Shown here piece by piece: positions 35,588 to 43,138 of a DNA stretch of 64,000 bases (position 1 is the stretch's first letter; the number at the start of each line of letters is the position of its first letter). The notes under the pieces are model-generated. The model was not told the origin of the DNA, did not search any database, and saw nothing but the letters and a program-made list of their open reading frames with translations. The translations under genes and the position numbers were made by a program. This DNA comes from Mucilaginibacter dorajii (lineage in GTDB: Bacteria > Bacteroidota > Bacteroidia > Sphingobacteriales > Sphingobacteriaceae), in contig NZ_JANTYS010000014.1 of assembly GCF_024808255.1 (NCBI RefSeq), positions 62,001-126,000 on the forward strand. Reading direction: 5' to 3'.

Positions 35588-36892
35588 TTATAGAACAAGG
35601 TTTTGTTTTCCCGCTTTGAGGGTATTTGAGTATCCAAGCTGTACAAGGCTGGTAATGCATGGATAAGCTTCTTTCTGAAAGTTTTGCTCATTGGCATAAA
35701 ATGTATTTGGCCCTTGTACAACAAATTGTATATATAAGGCGTATGAGCCGGCTTTAACAGGTATATCTTTATTGTACTGTTTTAAGCAATTTACCAGTTG
35801 TTGGCTAAATACCTGGCCGGTACTATTGGTGACCTTAATATTGGTAATATGCTGATCTTTAACTTCTATTAAGCAATTGATATTACCGGGGATATTCTCT
35901 TTTAAAGCCTTTTGAGGATAGCCAAGATGATCATTCAAATAGTTTGAAAAATGCTGAAACGCAACTTCATTATTAGCTGTTTTGTTCCATTTTGGCGCTA
36001 CATCGATAAGCGCGTAGTTTTTACTGAAAGCCAGTGTTGATGCGCAAAGTATTAACGCACAAATTGGTATAGTTACCAGGTATTTTAACCTTGCTAAACT
36101 ACCCGAACGTTTTTTGTTTAACATAATGATCCTCTTTTTTAACAGGTTATAGTTGAAAAATGAATGAGTAACAGATGAGCCACCAAGACCATATGCGTTA
36201 TCAACCAAAAAAGATGAATAGGTGAGGGTATCGGTGCCTTGTGCGGTTTGCTCATCAGCAAGATACTCGTGTATAGTTTTAAGGCTTAACTGTACCAGGT
36301 AAATGACAGGATTAAACCAATTTGCAATTTTCACCAGCTCCATAAATATGATATCGAACGAGTGTTTTTGACGGATATGCACTAACTCGTGATTGATAAT
36401 AGTTTCGCTACCGGTGGTTTTTGTGCCGATAAAAAGATAGTTGAAGAAGGAAAATGCAGTATCTGCATTTTCGATATTGATTAGTTTATATTGGTTATTT
36501 ATTAGTGTTTTAGCTGAGGTTGCGAGTCGACCGAGCTTGAGTAGCTTAATGATCAGCAGCACGCTCCACACTATAATACCGGTAATATAAACAGCCCACA
36601 ATGCATCGCCCCAGGTAAAACTATAAACGGTAACTGTTTGGTTCACAGTTGCCGCATTAACCACACCGCTGTGTGTAGTTAATCCATGACCTGTTATTGC
36701 TGAGACAGCAGGCAACCTGTGTTTTAAAGCGCTTACCTGTATAACTGGCAGTATGAAAGATATAATACAACTCAGCAACAGGTAGGCCCGGTTGAGTGTA
36801 TAATAGGTTTCCTTATTTAAAAACAGGCAGTAGCAGACGTAAAATACGGTCAGGTAAATGTTTGCCTCTAATAGATAATGCAGCCAGTTCAT
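35588..36892 (-). CDS. BlaR1-like M56 membrane peptidase (second in operon)
   Basis: 434-residue paralogue with the same membrane and protease half as its neighbours (NWLHYLLEANIYLTVFY start, HELVHIRQKH, LADEQTAQGTDTLTYSSFL). The extracytoplasmic part, about residues 310-434, is a single TonB C-terminal-like module: a FSNYLNDHLGYPQKA start and an INCLIEVKDQHITNIKV strand pair. It is 43 bp downstream of the larger paralogue. A role as signal-sensing protease that cleaves the BlaI-like repressor is inferred from the BlaR1/BlaI model. Confidence 0.85.
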   Translation of the reverse strand: MNWLHYLLEANIYLTVFYVCYCLFLNKETYYTLNRAYLLLSCIISFILPVIQVSALKHRLPAVSAITGHGLTTHSGVVNAATVNQTVTVYSFTWGDALWAVYITGIIVWSVLLIIKLLKLGRLATSAKTLINNQYKLINIENADTAFSFFNYLFIGTKTTGSETIINHELVHIRQKHSFDIIFMELVKIANWFNPVIYLVQLSLKTIHEYLADEQTAQGTDTLTYSSFLVDNAYGLGGSSVTHSFFNYNLLKKRIIMLNKKRSGSLARLKYLVTIPICALILCASTLAFSKNYALIDVAPKWNKTANNEVAFQHFSNYLNDHLGYPQKALKENIPGNINCLIEVKDQHITNIKVTNSTGQVFSQQLVNCLKQYNKDIPVKAGSYALYIQFVVQGPNTFYANEQNFQKEAYPCITSLVQLGYSNTLKAGKQNLVL

Positions 36893-36935
36893 TCGCTTCT
36901 GTTTATAGGTTTATTATTGGGAAATACCTTTAGGA

Positions 36936-38816
36936 TCAGTCTTTTACGTAACCCACTACAACAATTTCATTTAAAGAAATGGATGGCTTTGATGCAACAT
37001 GATTAGCCGTCATTGGTGCTTGATTATCAGCGGCTGTGGTCTCTGGCAAGTGAGCAACCTGGTTATCTTTACTATCAACTAAGCTAAAGGAGAGTGGCAT
37101 CGAATAATAACCGGGTTTCAGATCAAGTGTGCCGTCGAAGGCTTTAACTGATCTTAAAACTTCTCCGTCCATTGCCGGGGTAAGCGTTCTAACAACTTTA
37201 GGATCAGTGATTTTACCGTCAATAATATTAAATGCAAGGATTACTCTTCCGCCTATATGTTTATTACGTTCAGCAGCGGGATATCGTACGGTTTTGGCCA
37301 CATATTTATAAAAAGCATCGGTGGTGGTGCGGATAGATGTATCGGCCTGCAAGCTAACCGGTGGAGCAGGCGGTGGCGGAAGCTTGGTAGCATCATTAAT
37401 TTGGACAGGGGCAGGTAAATTCGTTGCTTTTTTATCGGCATTATAAGGTGCCATTGCCGGATATTTACTTGCGCCAAATATTAGCATATTAAAATCATAC
37501 CCAGGTGCTTTCAATTCTTTGGCATCAGGTGTTTTCACAAATTGATAATAATCGGTACAAAAATAAACAATCATTTTATGGCTGCCCGTGGCTTCATTTA
37601 CTGTGCCTGTATATGATTTTAAGGCCCGTAACACCTCATTGCTAAATTCGGTTGATGCGTTTTTAACTATTCTGATATTGGTGATCTGCTGATCGGCCTT
37701 CACTTCAAAACTAACGCCAACCAATCCCGCTTTCCCTGTTTTTAACGCGTTGGCGGGATAAACGATAGTTTTATTCAGATAATTGAACAGGTTAGTATAG
37801 GTATCTTTAACAACAATCGGGGGCGGCGGTGGCGGCAAAAGCTGCGGACTGTTTTGTGACTTAGCTTTTTGCCCGCTATCGGTCAAAGCTGCCATAGTTG
37901 GTTGATTATGTTTGGGGGCAAGATCAACCAGGGCATAATTTTTACTGAAGGCCAGGGTTGATGCGCAAAGCAATCCCCCGCAAATAGGTACAGCCACCAG
38001 GTATTTTAGCCTTGCTAAATTGCCCGAACGTTTTTGGTTTAACATAATGATTCTCTTTTTTAATAGGTTATAGTTGAAAAATGAATGCGTTATAGATGGG
38101 CCATTAAGGCCGTAAGCATTATCAACCAAAAAGGACGAGTAGGTGAGGGCATCCGTTCCCTGGGCCGCGGTTTGCTCATCAGCAATATATTCGTGCACGG
38201 TTTTAACGCTTAGCTGCAGTAAATAAATGATAGGATTAAACCAGTTGATGATGCGCAGCAACTCGATAAAAAGAATGTCTGCTGAGTGTTTTTGACGAAT
38301 GTGCACCAGCTCATGCCTGATAATGAGTTCGCTGCCGGCGGTTTTTGTACCAATGAAAAGGTAGTTGAAAAACGAAAAGGCAGCGTTTGAATTATTTAGT
38401 CCCACGAGTTTATAGCTATCGCCAGCCAGTGTTTTGGCATCGGTGGTCATTTTTATAAGGCGTACTATTTTGATGATCAGCAGTAATGAAAGCACCGCTA
38501 TACCTGTTAGGTAAACGTACCAAACAACATCCTGTAACGTAATATGATTTGCTTCCGGCTTATAATTTACTATCGGCGAAGTAGTTACATTTGACGCGGC
38601 AGGCGCTACAGTTACATAGGCTTGTTGTGCAGCTGCGTCGGCAGGTTTTAGCGCGCCTATTTGTATAACAGGTAATATAAAGGAAATGATACAGCTTAAT
38701 AACAAGTAAACCCGGTTAAGTGTATAATGCGTTTCCTTATTTAAAAACAGGCAATACCCGGCATAAAATACGGCAAGGTAAATGTTTGCTTCGAGCAGGT
38801 AATGCAGCCAGTTCAT
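36936..38816 (-). CDS. BlaR1-like M56 membrane peptidase with two TonB-C-like modules (first in operon)
   Basis: 626-residue paralogue. The zinc motif HELVH is at 168-172, with surrounding membrane helices at about 5-25, 35-55, 98-120 and 280-298. Its outer part has two TonB C-terminal-like modules (about 340-420, FNYLNKTIVYPANALKTG; and about 490-575, FYKYVAKTVRYPAAERNKH) joined by proline-rich linkers. The start codon overlaps the stop of the BlaI-like gene in ATGA, giving direct translational coupling of sensor and repressor. Confidence 0.87.
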   Translation of the reverse strand: MNWLHYLLEANIYLAVFYAGYCLFLNKETHYTLNRVYLLLSCIISFILPVIQIGALKPADAAAQQAYVTVAPAASNVTTSPIVNYKPEANHITLQDVVWYVYLTGIAVLSLLLIIKIVRLIKMTTDAKTLAGDSYKLVGLNNSNAAFSFFNYLFIGTKTAGSELIIRHELVHIRQKHSADILFIELLRIINWFNPIIYLLQLSVKTVHEYIADEQTAAQGTDALTYSSFLVDNAYGLNGPSITHSFFNYNLLKKRIIMLNQKRSGNLARLKYLVAVPICGGLLCASTLAFSKNYALVDLAPKHNQPTMAALTDSGQKAKSQNSPQLLPPPPPPIVVKDTYTNLFNYLNKTIVYPANALKTGKAGLVGVSFEVKADQQITNIRIVKNASTEFSNEVLRALKSYTGTVNEATGSHKMIVYFCTDYYQFVKTPDAKELKAPGYDFNMLIFGASKYPAMAPYNADKKATNLPAPVQINDATKLPPPPAPPVSLQADTSIRTTTDAFYKYVAKTVRYPAAERNKHIGGRVILAFNIIDGKITDPKVVRTLTPAMDGEVLRSVKAFDGTLDLKPGYYSMPLSFSLVDSKDNQVAHLPETTAADNQAPMTANHVASKPSISLNEIVVVGYVKD

Positions 38817-39193
38817 GATTGTTTTTTGTTTTTAAGGTTATCAATTAAAGAAGTAAGCTCGTCCAGTTCTTTCACGCTGATCTTTTTTTCGTCAACAATA
38901 AACGATACCAGGCTTTTGTATGAATTGCTGAAATAGTTATTCATCATTTTATCAAACGTGAATTTTTTGTACTGGTCATCGCTGATGAGGGGGAAGTACA
39001 CGTGCGAATTACCATAGGCCTTATGATCTATATAACCCTTGCCTTCCAATACTCGCACCACGGTTGATACGGTGTTGTAAGCAGGTTTAGGATCGGGCAT
39101 TTGTTCAATGATGTCTTTTACAATGGCTTCCTTTAAAGTCCACAGAATCTGCATGATCTGTTCTTCGGCTTTGGTGAGTTCTTTAACGTTCAT
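38813..39193 (-). CDS. BlaI/MecI-family transcriptional repressor
   Basis: 126-residue winged-helix repressor: LTKAEEQIMQILWTLKEAIVKDI, then the recognition helix PAYNTVSTVVRVLEGKGYI (about residues 37-55) and a C-terminal dimerisation and cleavage region. In BlaI and MecI, proteolysis in this latter part releases the operator. Three 16-bp palindromes immediately upstream of its start are the likely operators, implying autorepression of the entire four-gene operon with its three sensor peptidases. Confidence 0.92.
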   Translation of the reverse strand: MNVKELTKAEEQIMQILWTLKEAIVKDIIEQMPDPKPAYNTVSTVVRVLEGKGYIDHKAYGNSHVYFPLISDDQYKKFTFDKMMNNYFSNSYKSLVSFIVDEKKISVKELDELTSLIDNLKNKKQS

Positions 39194-39197
39194 AGTA

Positions 39198-39261
39198 AAC
39201 TATTTTTATAGTTCAATAAAGGTATAACTATTTTTATAGTTTGCAAACTATTTTTATAGTT
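39198..39261. promoter_or_regulatory. Three operator palindromes for the BlaI-like repressor
   Basis: The 16-mer AACTATTTTTATAGTT (6-bp arms AACTAT/ATAGTT) occurs exactly at 39198-39213, 39226-39241 and 39246-39261. Centre spacings are 28 and 20 bp. The first site ends 5 bp from the repressor start codon. The ACTA..TAGT half-sites resemble BlaI/MecI operators. Confidence 0.85.
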
Positions 39262-39275
39262 TTCTGAAAATAAAT

Positions 39276-39508
39276 GTGCAGATATACAAATTTCAGATAT
39301 GCAGATTATTTTCTGAACCGGGATTAAACAGATTTATCTGATTATTTAGATTTTGACAGACAGAAAAATCCTGGCAATCCTATAATCCGGCGAATCAAGG
39401 TTCAGACAAATTCTTTCGTTTGCTAAAAATATTAGGATTTTATCTATATTCGTGGCAACGGAGATGCAGCTAAATTTGCATATCTGCACATTTAAAATCT
39501 GCACATCT
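39276..39508. repeat. Nested inverted repeats upstream of dprA
   Basis: Outer arms: 39276-39306 (GTGCAGAT, ATACAAAT, TTCAGAT, ATGCAGAT) and 39478-39508 (GCATATCT, GCACATTT, AAAATCT, GCACATCT). Inner arms: 39312-39345 (TCTGAACCGGGATT onward) and 39365-39406 (AATCCTGG through GGTTCAGA). The inner pair lies wholly inside the outer pair, giving a concentric palindrome. It ends 5 bp before the dprA start. With the operators it accounts for the 320-bp gap. Confidence 0.85.
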
Positions 39509-39513
39509 GTTAT

Positions 39514-40611
39514 ATGTCTTTGCTTCATAACGTCGCTTTATCATTTATAAAAAACCTTGGGCCGGTGGCGGCCAAATCATTGATGGCTTATTTAGGTGGG
39601 AGCGAGGAGGTTTTTAAAACTTCGCCGGCTAAAATGGCCACCATACCCGGTATTGGCGAGAAAAGGGCCACGCAATGGGATTTTGAAGAGGCTTTGAGAT
39701 TGGCCGAAAGGGAGATCCTGTTTGCAGAGAAGCACGATATCGACATTATATATTATACCGATGCCCGCTACCCCAAACGCTTAAAAAACTGTGGCGATTC
39801 GCCCGTATTGCTTTACTCAAAAGGTAACATGGAACTGAACCTGCCCAAGGTGATCAGTATAGTAGGTACCCGCAACGCTACCGATTACGGCAAACAACTA
39901 TGTCACCAGCTAATTGAGGAGCTGCAGCAATACAATGTTTTAATAGTAAGCGGGTTGGCCTTAGGTATTGATGTAGCTGCCCATAAAGAATGCCTGAAGT
40001 TGAACCTACCCACAGTAGGGGTATTGGGCCACGGACTGGATAGGATGTACCCCAGCCAAAACCGCGCAACAGCCGAAAGGATGCTGGAAAATGGCGGGTT
40101 ACTCACCGAATACCCCTCGGGGACTATCCCCGACAGGGAAAATTTTCCGCAACGTAACCGCATAGTTGCCGGTATGACAGATGCTACCGTAGTGATTGAA
40201 GCCGGCATTAAAGGCGGTGCGTTGATCACCGCCGAAATAGCTAACTCTTATAACCGGGATGTTTTTGCGTTCCCGGGGCGGTTGGATGATATGTATTCTG
40301 AAGGCTGTAACTTCCTGATCCGTAATAACAAGGCAAGCCTGCTCACCTGCGTTGCCGATCTGGCTTTTAGCCTGGGCTGGGATAAACCGGATAGTACCCG
40401 GCCTGTTGAGCAGTTTTCGTTACCGCTGGATCTGACTAATGATGAGCGCCTGATCTTTGATATTTTACAGCAGCATAAAGTCCCTTTGGCTATTGATGAC
40501 CTCACCATAAAAGCCAACATGCCCATGAGCATCCTGGCCATGAACCTGCTTAATATGGAAATGCAGGGCTATATCCGGTCGTTGCCTGGGAAAACGTATA
40601 GGGTGGGGTAG
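39514..40611 (+). CDS. dprA: DNA-processing protein DprA
   Basis: Loads RecA onto incoming single-stranded DNA during natural transformation; also widespread in non-transforming species. 365 residues: an N-terminal helix-hairpin-helix region (MATIPGIGEKRATQWDFE), the Rossmann-like core with SIVGTRNATDYG, VSGLALGIDVAAHK and RNRIVAGMTDATVVIEAGIKGGALITA, and a C-terminal winged helix (about 300-365). The start is preceded by a repeat arm, so the promoter must lie within or before repetitive DNA. Terminator-like hairpin follows. Confidence 0.95.
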   Translation: MSLLHNVALSFIKNLGPVAAKSLMAYLGGSEEVFKTSPAKMATIPGIGEKRATQWDFEEALRLAEREILFAEKHDIDIIYYTDARYPKRLKNCGDSPVLLYSKGNMELNLPKVISIVGTRNATDYGKQLCHQLIEELQQYNVLIVSGLALGIDVAAHKECLKLNLPTVGVLGHGLDRMYPSQNRATAERMLENGGLLTEYPSGTIPDRENFPQRNRIVAGMTDATVVIEAGIKGGALITAEIANSYNRDVFAFPGRLDDMYSEGCNFLIRNNKASLLTCVADLAFSLGWDKPDSTRPVEQFSLPLDLTNDERLIFDILQQHKVPLAIDDLTIKANMPMSILAMNLLNMEMQGYIRSLPGKTYRVG

Positions 40612-40621
40612 GATTTAGTTT

Positions 40622-40861
40622 AGTAGCAAGTAGTAAGTATCAAGTATCAAGTATCAAGAAGGTTGATTAATACTGACAAAAAGTACTATATAATAGGGTA
40701 TAAAAATGGAAATACCGGTGGTTTTGCCATCGGTATTTTGGGTTGTGTTCTTTAATATAATATGTAGGCAATTAGTGCGGCAAAAACTTGCGAAGTTTTT
40801 AAAACTTCGCAAGTTTAAATAAGTTTTCTTACTACTTACTACTTACTACTTACTACTTACT
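40622..40861. repeat. Inverted pair of 7-bp-period repeats after dprA, with inner hairpins
   Basis: Left arm 40622-40657: AGTAGCA, AGTAGTA, AGTATCA (three times). Right arm 40826-40861: five CTTACTA-type heptamers, reverse complement of AGTAGTA. Between them are a terminator-like stem (40710-40721 with 40727-40738, AAATACCG/CGGTATTT) that probably ends dprA, and a near-perfect palindrome at 40784-40813 around ACTTGCGAAGTT. The gap thus holds three hairpins, one inside the other long pair. Confidence 0.87.
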
Positions 40862-40864
40862 AAA

Positions 40865-41791
40865 TTAGTTTTGGATATGTAGTTGGGCTTTCAGCTCATT
40901 ATAATTTTTTAGGTTAAGCGAGCTGATCTTTACACTGCCAGGTATAATTACGTACCTGTAACTATGTGCATTTGAAATGCTGCCGTACACGTTATTGTTA
41001 TTTTTTAAGCTGATCTGTACATTACCAAGCGAGTACAAGCCCGACCATGTGTCAATTTCGGGCGTGGTGCCGGATAGGTAATTAATTACTACAGGCAATT
41101 GTGATACCTGGTCGGTAGGCCATATTACCGGATTGTAGCCGTTTAATTTAGCAAAAACAACTACAACACCTTTGTCAAGAATATCTTGTGTGATTTTGGG
41201 TTCGGGCATATTATAAGTAAAGGTTTTTGTACTGAAAACAGTAGTAATAGTATAGGTAGATGGCGTAAACCAATCAGAATAGATCACGTTTGCTGTACCC
41301 GGATCGCCTTTGGGGCCTTTCAGGTTTACCGGGGCAGGCCAGGTACCCCCTGTTTTAGGGCCGTAAAACGAGTAATTTACTGTATTTAAATAGTAATCGC
41401 CATTTACACCAACACTTGCAGCCGGTGCGGTGTTGCCGCTCAGGATGGTTGAGCCGTTTGTTCCACTGGCACCGGTAGCTCCTGTAGCGCCGGTTGCACC
41501 TTTAAGGCTAAATGGTGATCCCCAGCCGGCCGCTGTTTTAGGGCCATAAAAGCCACTGGTGGTAAGGTTGATAAAGAAATCGCCGGTTGCACCTAAGGTT
41601 GCATCTGGTGCGGCGGTGCCCGAGTAAATTTTTGTACCGTCGGCACCGGTTGCGCCTACTGCGCCAGCGGCACCTGTAGCGCCTGTAGTACCGGTAGCAC
41701 CTGCGGGGCCAACGGCACCGTCTTTACCGCAAGAGGTTACAAACAGCGTACCGGCTGTTAATAACAGGAATAGATAGTTGATCTTTTTCAT
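40865..41791 (-). CDS. Collagen-like repeat lipoprotein
   Basis: 308-residue surface lipoprotein. The ATG at 41791 starts a lipoprotein signal (INYLFLLLTAGTLFVTSC, lipid Cys at about residue 21). Two blocks of Gly-X-Y collagen-like triplets (about 22-55 and 90-112, such as GPAGATGTTGATGAAG) are each followed by a copy of the same module (SGTAAPDATLGATGDFFIN and SGNTAPAASVGVNGDYYLN). The C-terminal 130 residues form a beta-rich domain ending LKAQLHIQN. The Thr/Ala-rich triplets resemble other bacterial surface collagens. Function unknown. Confidence 0.85.
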   Translation of the reverse strand: MKKINYLFLLLTAGTLFVTSCGKDGAVGPAGATGTTGATGAAGAVGATGADGTKIYSGTAAPDATLGATGDFFINLTTSGFYGPKTAAGWGSPFSLKGATGATGATGASGTNGSTILSGNTAPAASVGVNGDYYLNTVNYSFYGPKTGGTWPAPVNLKGPKGDPGTANVIYSDWFTPSTYTITTVFSTKTFTYNMPEPKITQDILDKGVVVVFAKLNGYNPVIWPTDQVSQLPVVINYLSGTTPEIDTWSGLYSLGNVQISLKNNNNVYGSISNAHSYRYVIIPGSVKISSLNLKNYNELKAQLHIQN

Positions 41792-41996
41792 AATAGGATA
41801 ATTTTGTTGGTTAATGAATTGAGTAATTATTTTATGAGTGATATAGCAATGGTTGTATGCCGATATCTTCATCACAAAATTTCATAAACCGCTCAAAGAA
41901 TAAGGCAGCGCTTCTACGTGATAGCAGACGTGTTATCACTGATATTGAAGGGCGTATAATTACCTATAACGCATGGTGTTTTTACGATAGGTTAAA

Positions 41997-42746
41997 TTAA
42001 CCCCGCTTTAAATAGGCGTTGGGTACGTTTTGGGGCACATAGCTGATGCCGTAGGCATGTTTTATCAGCAGACTTACTACTTCTGTTACGGTTTTTTCCT
42101 TGCGATGGAATTGGGGTAATGAACCCATCATGGCATAGCTGATGGGGTTAACAGCCGGAATAAACGTTTCCCATTCGTAACCTTTTCCCCAGGTAAGTCC
42201 TTTTACAGTAAGCCCGAGATCAGCGCCATTTTGCAGCAGGAAGTGGAGCATATCTACAGACGCGTTTCCGTTTTGATTAACAGTATGGAATATAGGAGTG
42301 TGGCCGCCAAAGCCAAATTCGTCGTATGCTGCTTTGGCATTTACATCGGCACCGTGTTGTAAAAGTATTTGGGCACAGGCAAGGCTGTTGTATTCGGCGC
42401 AAAAATGCATGAGCGTGCCGCCAGTTAGGGGAGTATATGTATTATTATATAAGGTATAGGTTTTTGAAATGATGGCTGGATCCGTGGTGACAGCCGTTGC
42501 TAAGCTTTCAGCGTCATGAGCCAGTACTGCTAATAAAGCCTGGTCAGCAAACTCCAGCCCGGCATTTATAAAAGCTCTTACACAATCTTTAAATTTAGGG
42601 CTGCGGTAATACATCTCTACTATGGTAGTGAACAATGGCACACCATGATGAATTTCATTCGGATTACCGCCTTCACTAAAATACTGGCTGATGCCCTCAA
42701 CGGAGTGGACTTCTATGGCGTAAAGAATTTGGTTGTAATCGGGCAT
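41997..42746 (-). CDS. Ankyrin-repeat protein
   Basis: 249-residue soluble protein with about three ankyrin repeats, clearest at GGTLMHFCAEYNSLACAQILLQHGADVNAKA (cited in part: GADVNAK, residues about 130-140) and the following HTPIFHTVNQNG and LHFLLQNGADLG. An N-terminal SVEGISQYFSEGGNPNEIH is a degenerate repeat. No catalytic domain or signal peptide is seen. Such proteins mediate protein binding; the partner is unknown. It is not clustered with other genes. Confidence 0.8.
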   Translation of the reverse strand: MPDYNQILYAIEVHSVEGISQYFSEGGNPNEIHHGVPLFTTIVEMYYRSPKFKDCVRAFINAGLEFADQALLAVLAHDAESLATAVTTDPAIISKTYTLYNNTYTPLTGGTLMHFCAEYNSLACAQILLQHGADVNAKAAYDEFGFGGHTPIFHTVNQNGNASVDMLHFLLQNGADLGLTVKGLTWGKGYEWETFIPAVNPISYAMMGSLPQFHRKEKTVTEVVSLLIKHAYGISYVPQNVPNAYLKRG

Positions 42747-43138
42747 TATAATATAATAGTGTCGCTTTATATAAAGTTAAAGATAAACCGGTCATATTCA
42801 CATTTGCATCCTGATAATTCTAAAATTTTGCAGATTCTGATTCGGACAATTCCCCGTTAAGGATAGAAGCGGATACCGGCCCGTGATTAAGGCCTGCGCA
42901 GTATGAGCAGATAGCCTGGGCCGCAGGTAACGGCATTAATATTAAATCTTAAAGGATAAATTCTAAACTCTAAAATTCAAATTCTAAATAAGAAGCTCTA
43001 AAAACTAAGCCCCCAATTTAAATTTTATCCTATTTAAAAGGCTTAGATATTATAACAAATATTTAACAACCCAAAACAAACACCCAGCCCGGGCTGTCAT
43101 TACAAAGCCTTTTTGTATTTTTACCGCTCAATTTCATT
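42747..43138. other. Gap between the ankyrin and PolX-like genes
   Basis: 392 bp, no gene seen. A low-complexity stretch at 42955-43010 repeats AAATTCTAAA and CTCTAAAA-like units with a period near 8. The rest should hold the promoters of the two divergent genes. Confidence 0.5.

Noticed and set aside
33572..39193. A beta-lactam resistance operon
   Set aside because: There is no beta-lactamase or penicillin-binding sensor domain; only the BlaI repressor and M56 protease halves are shared.
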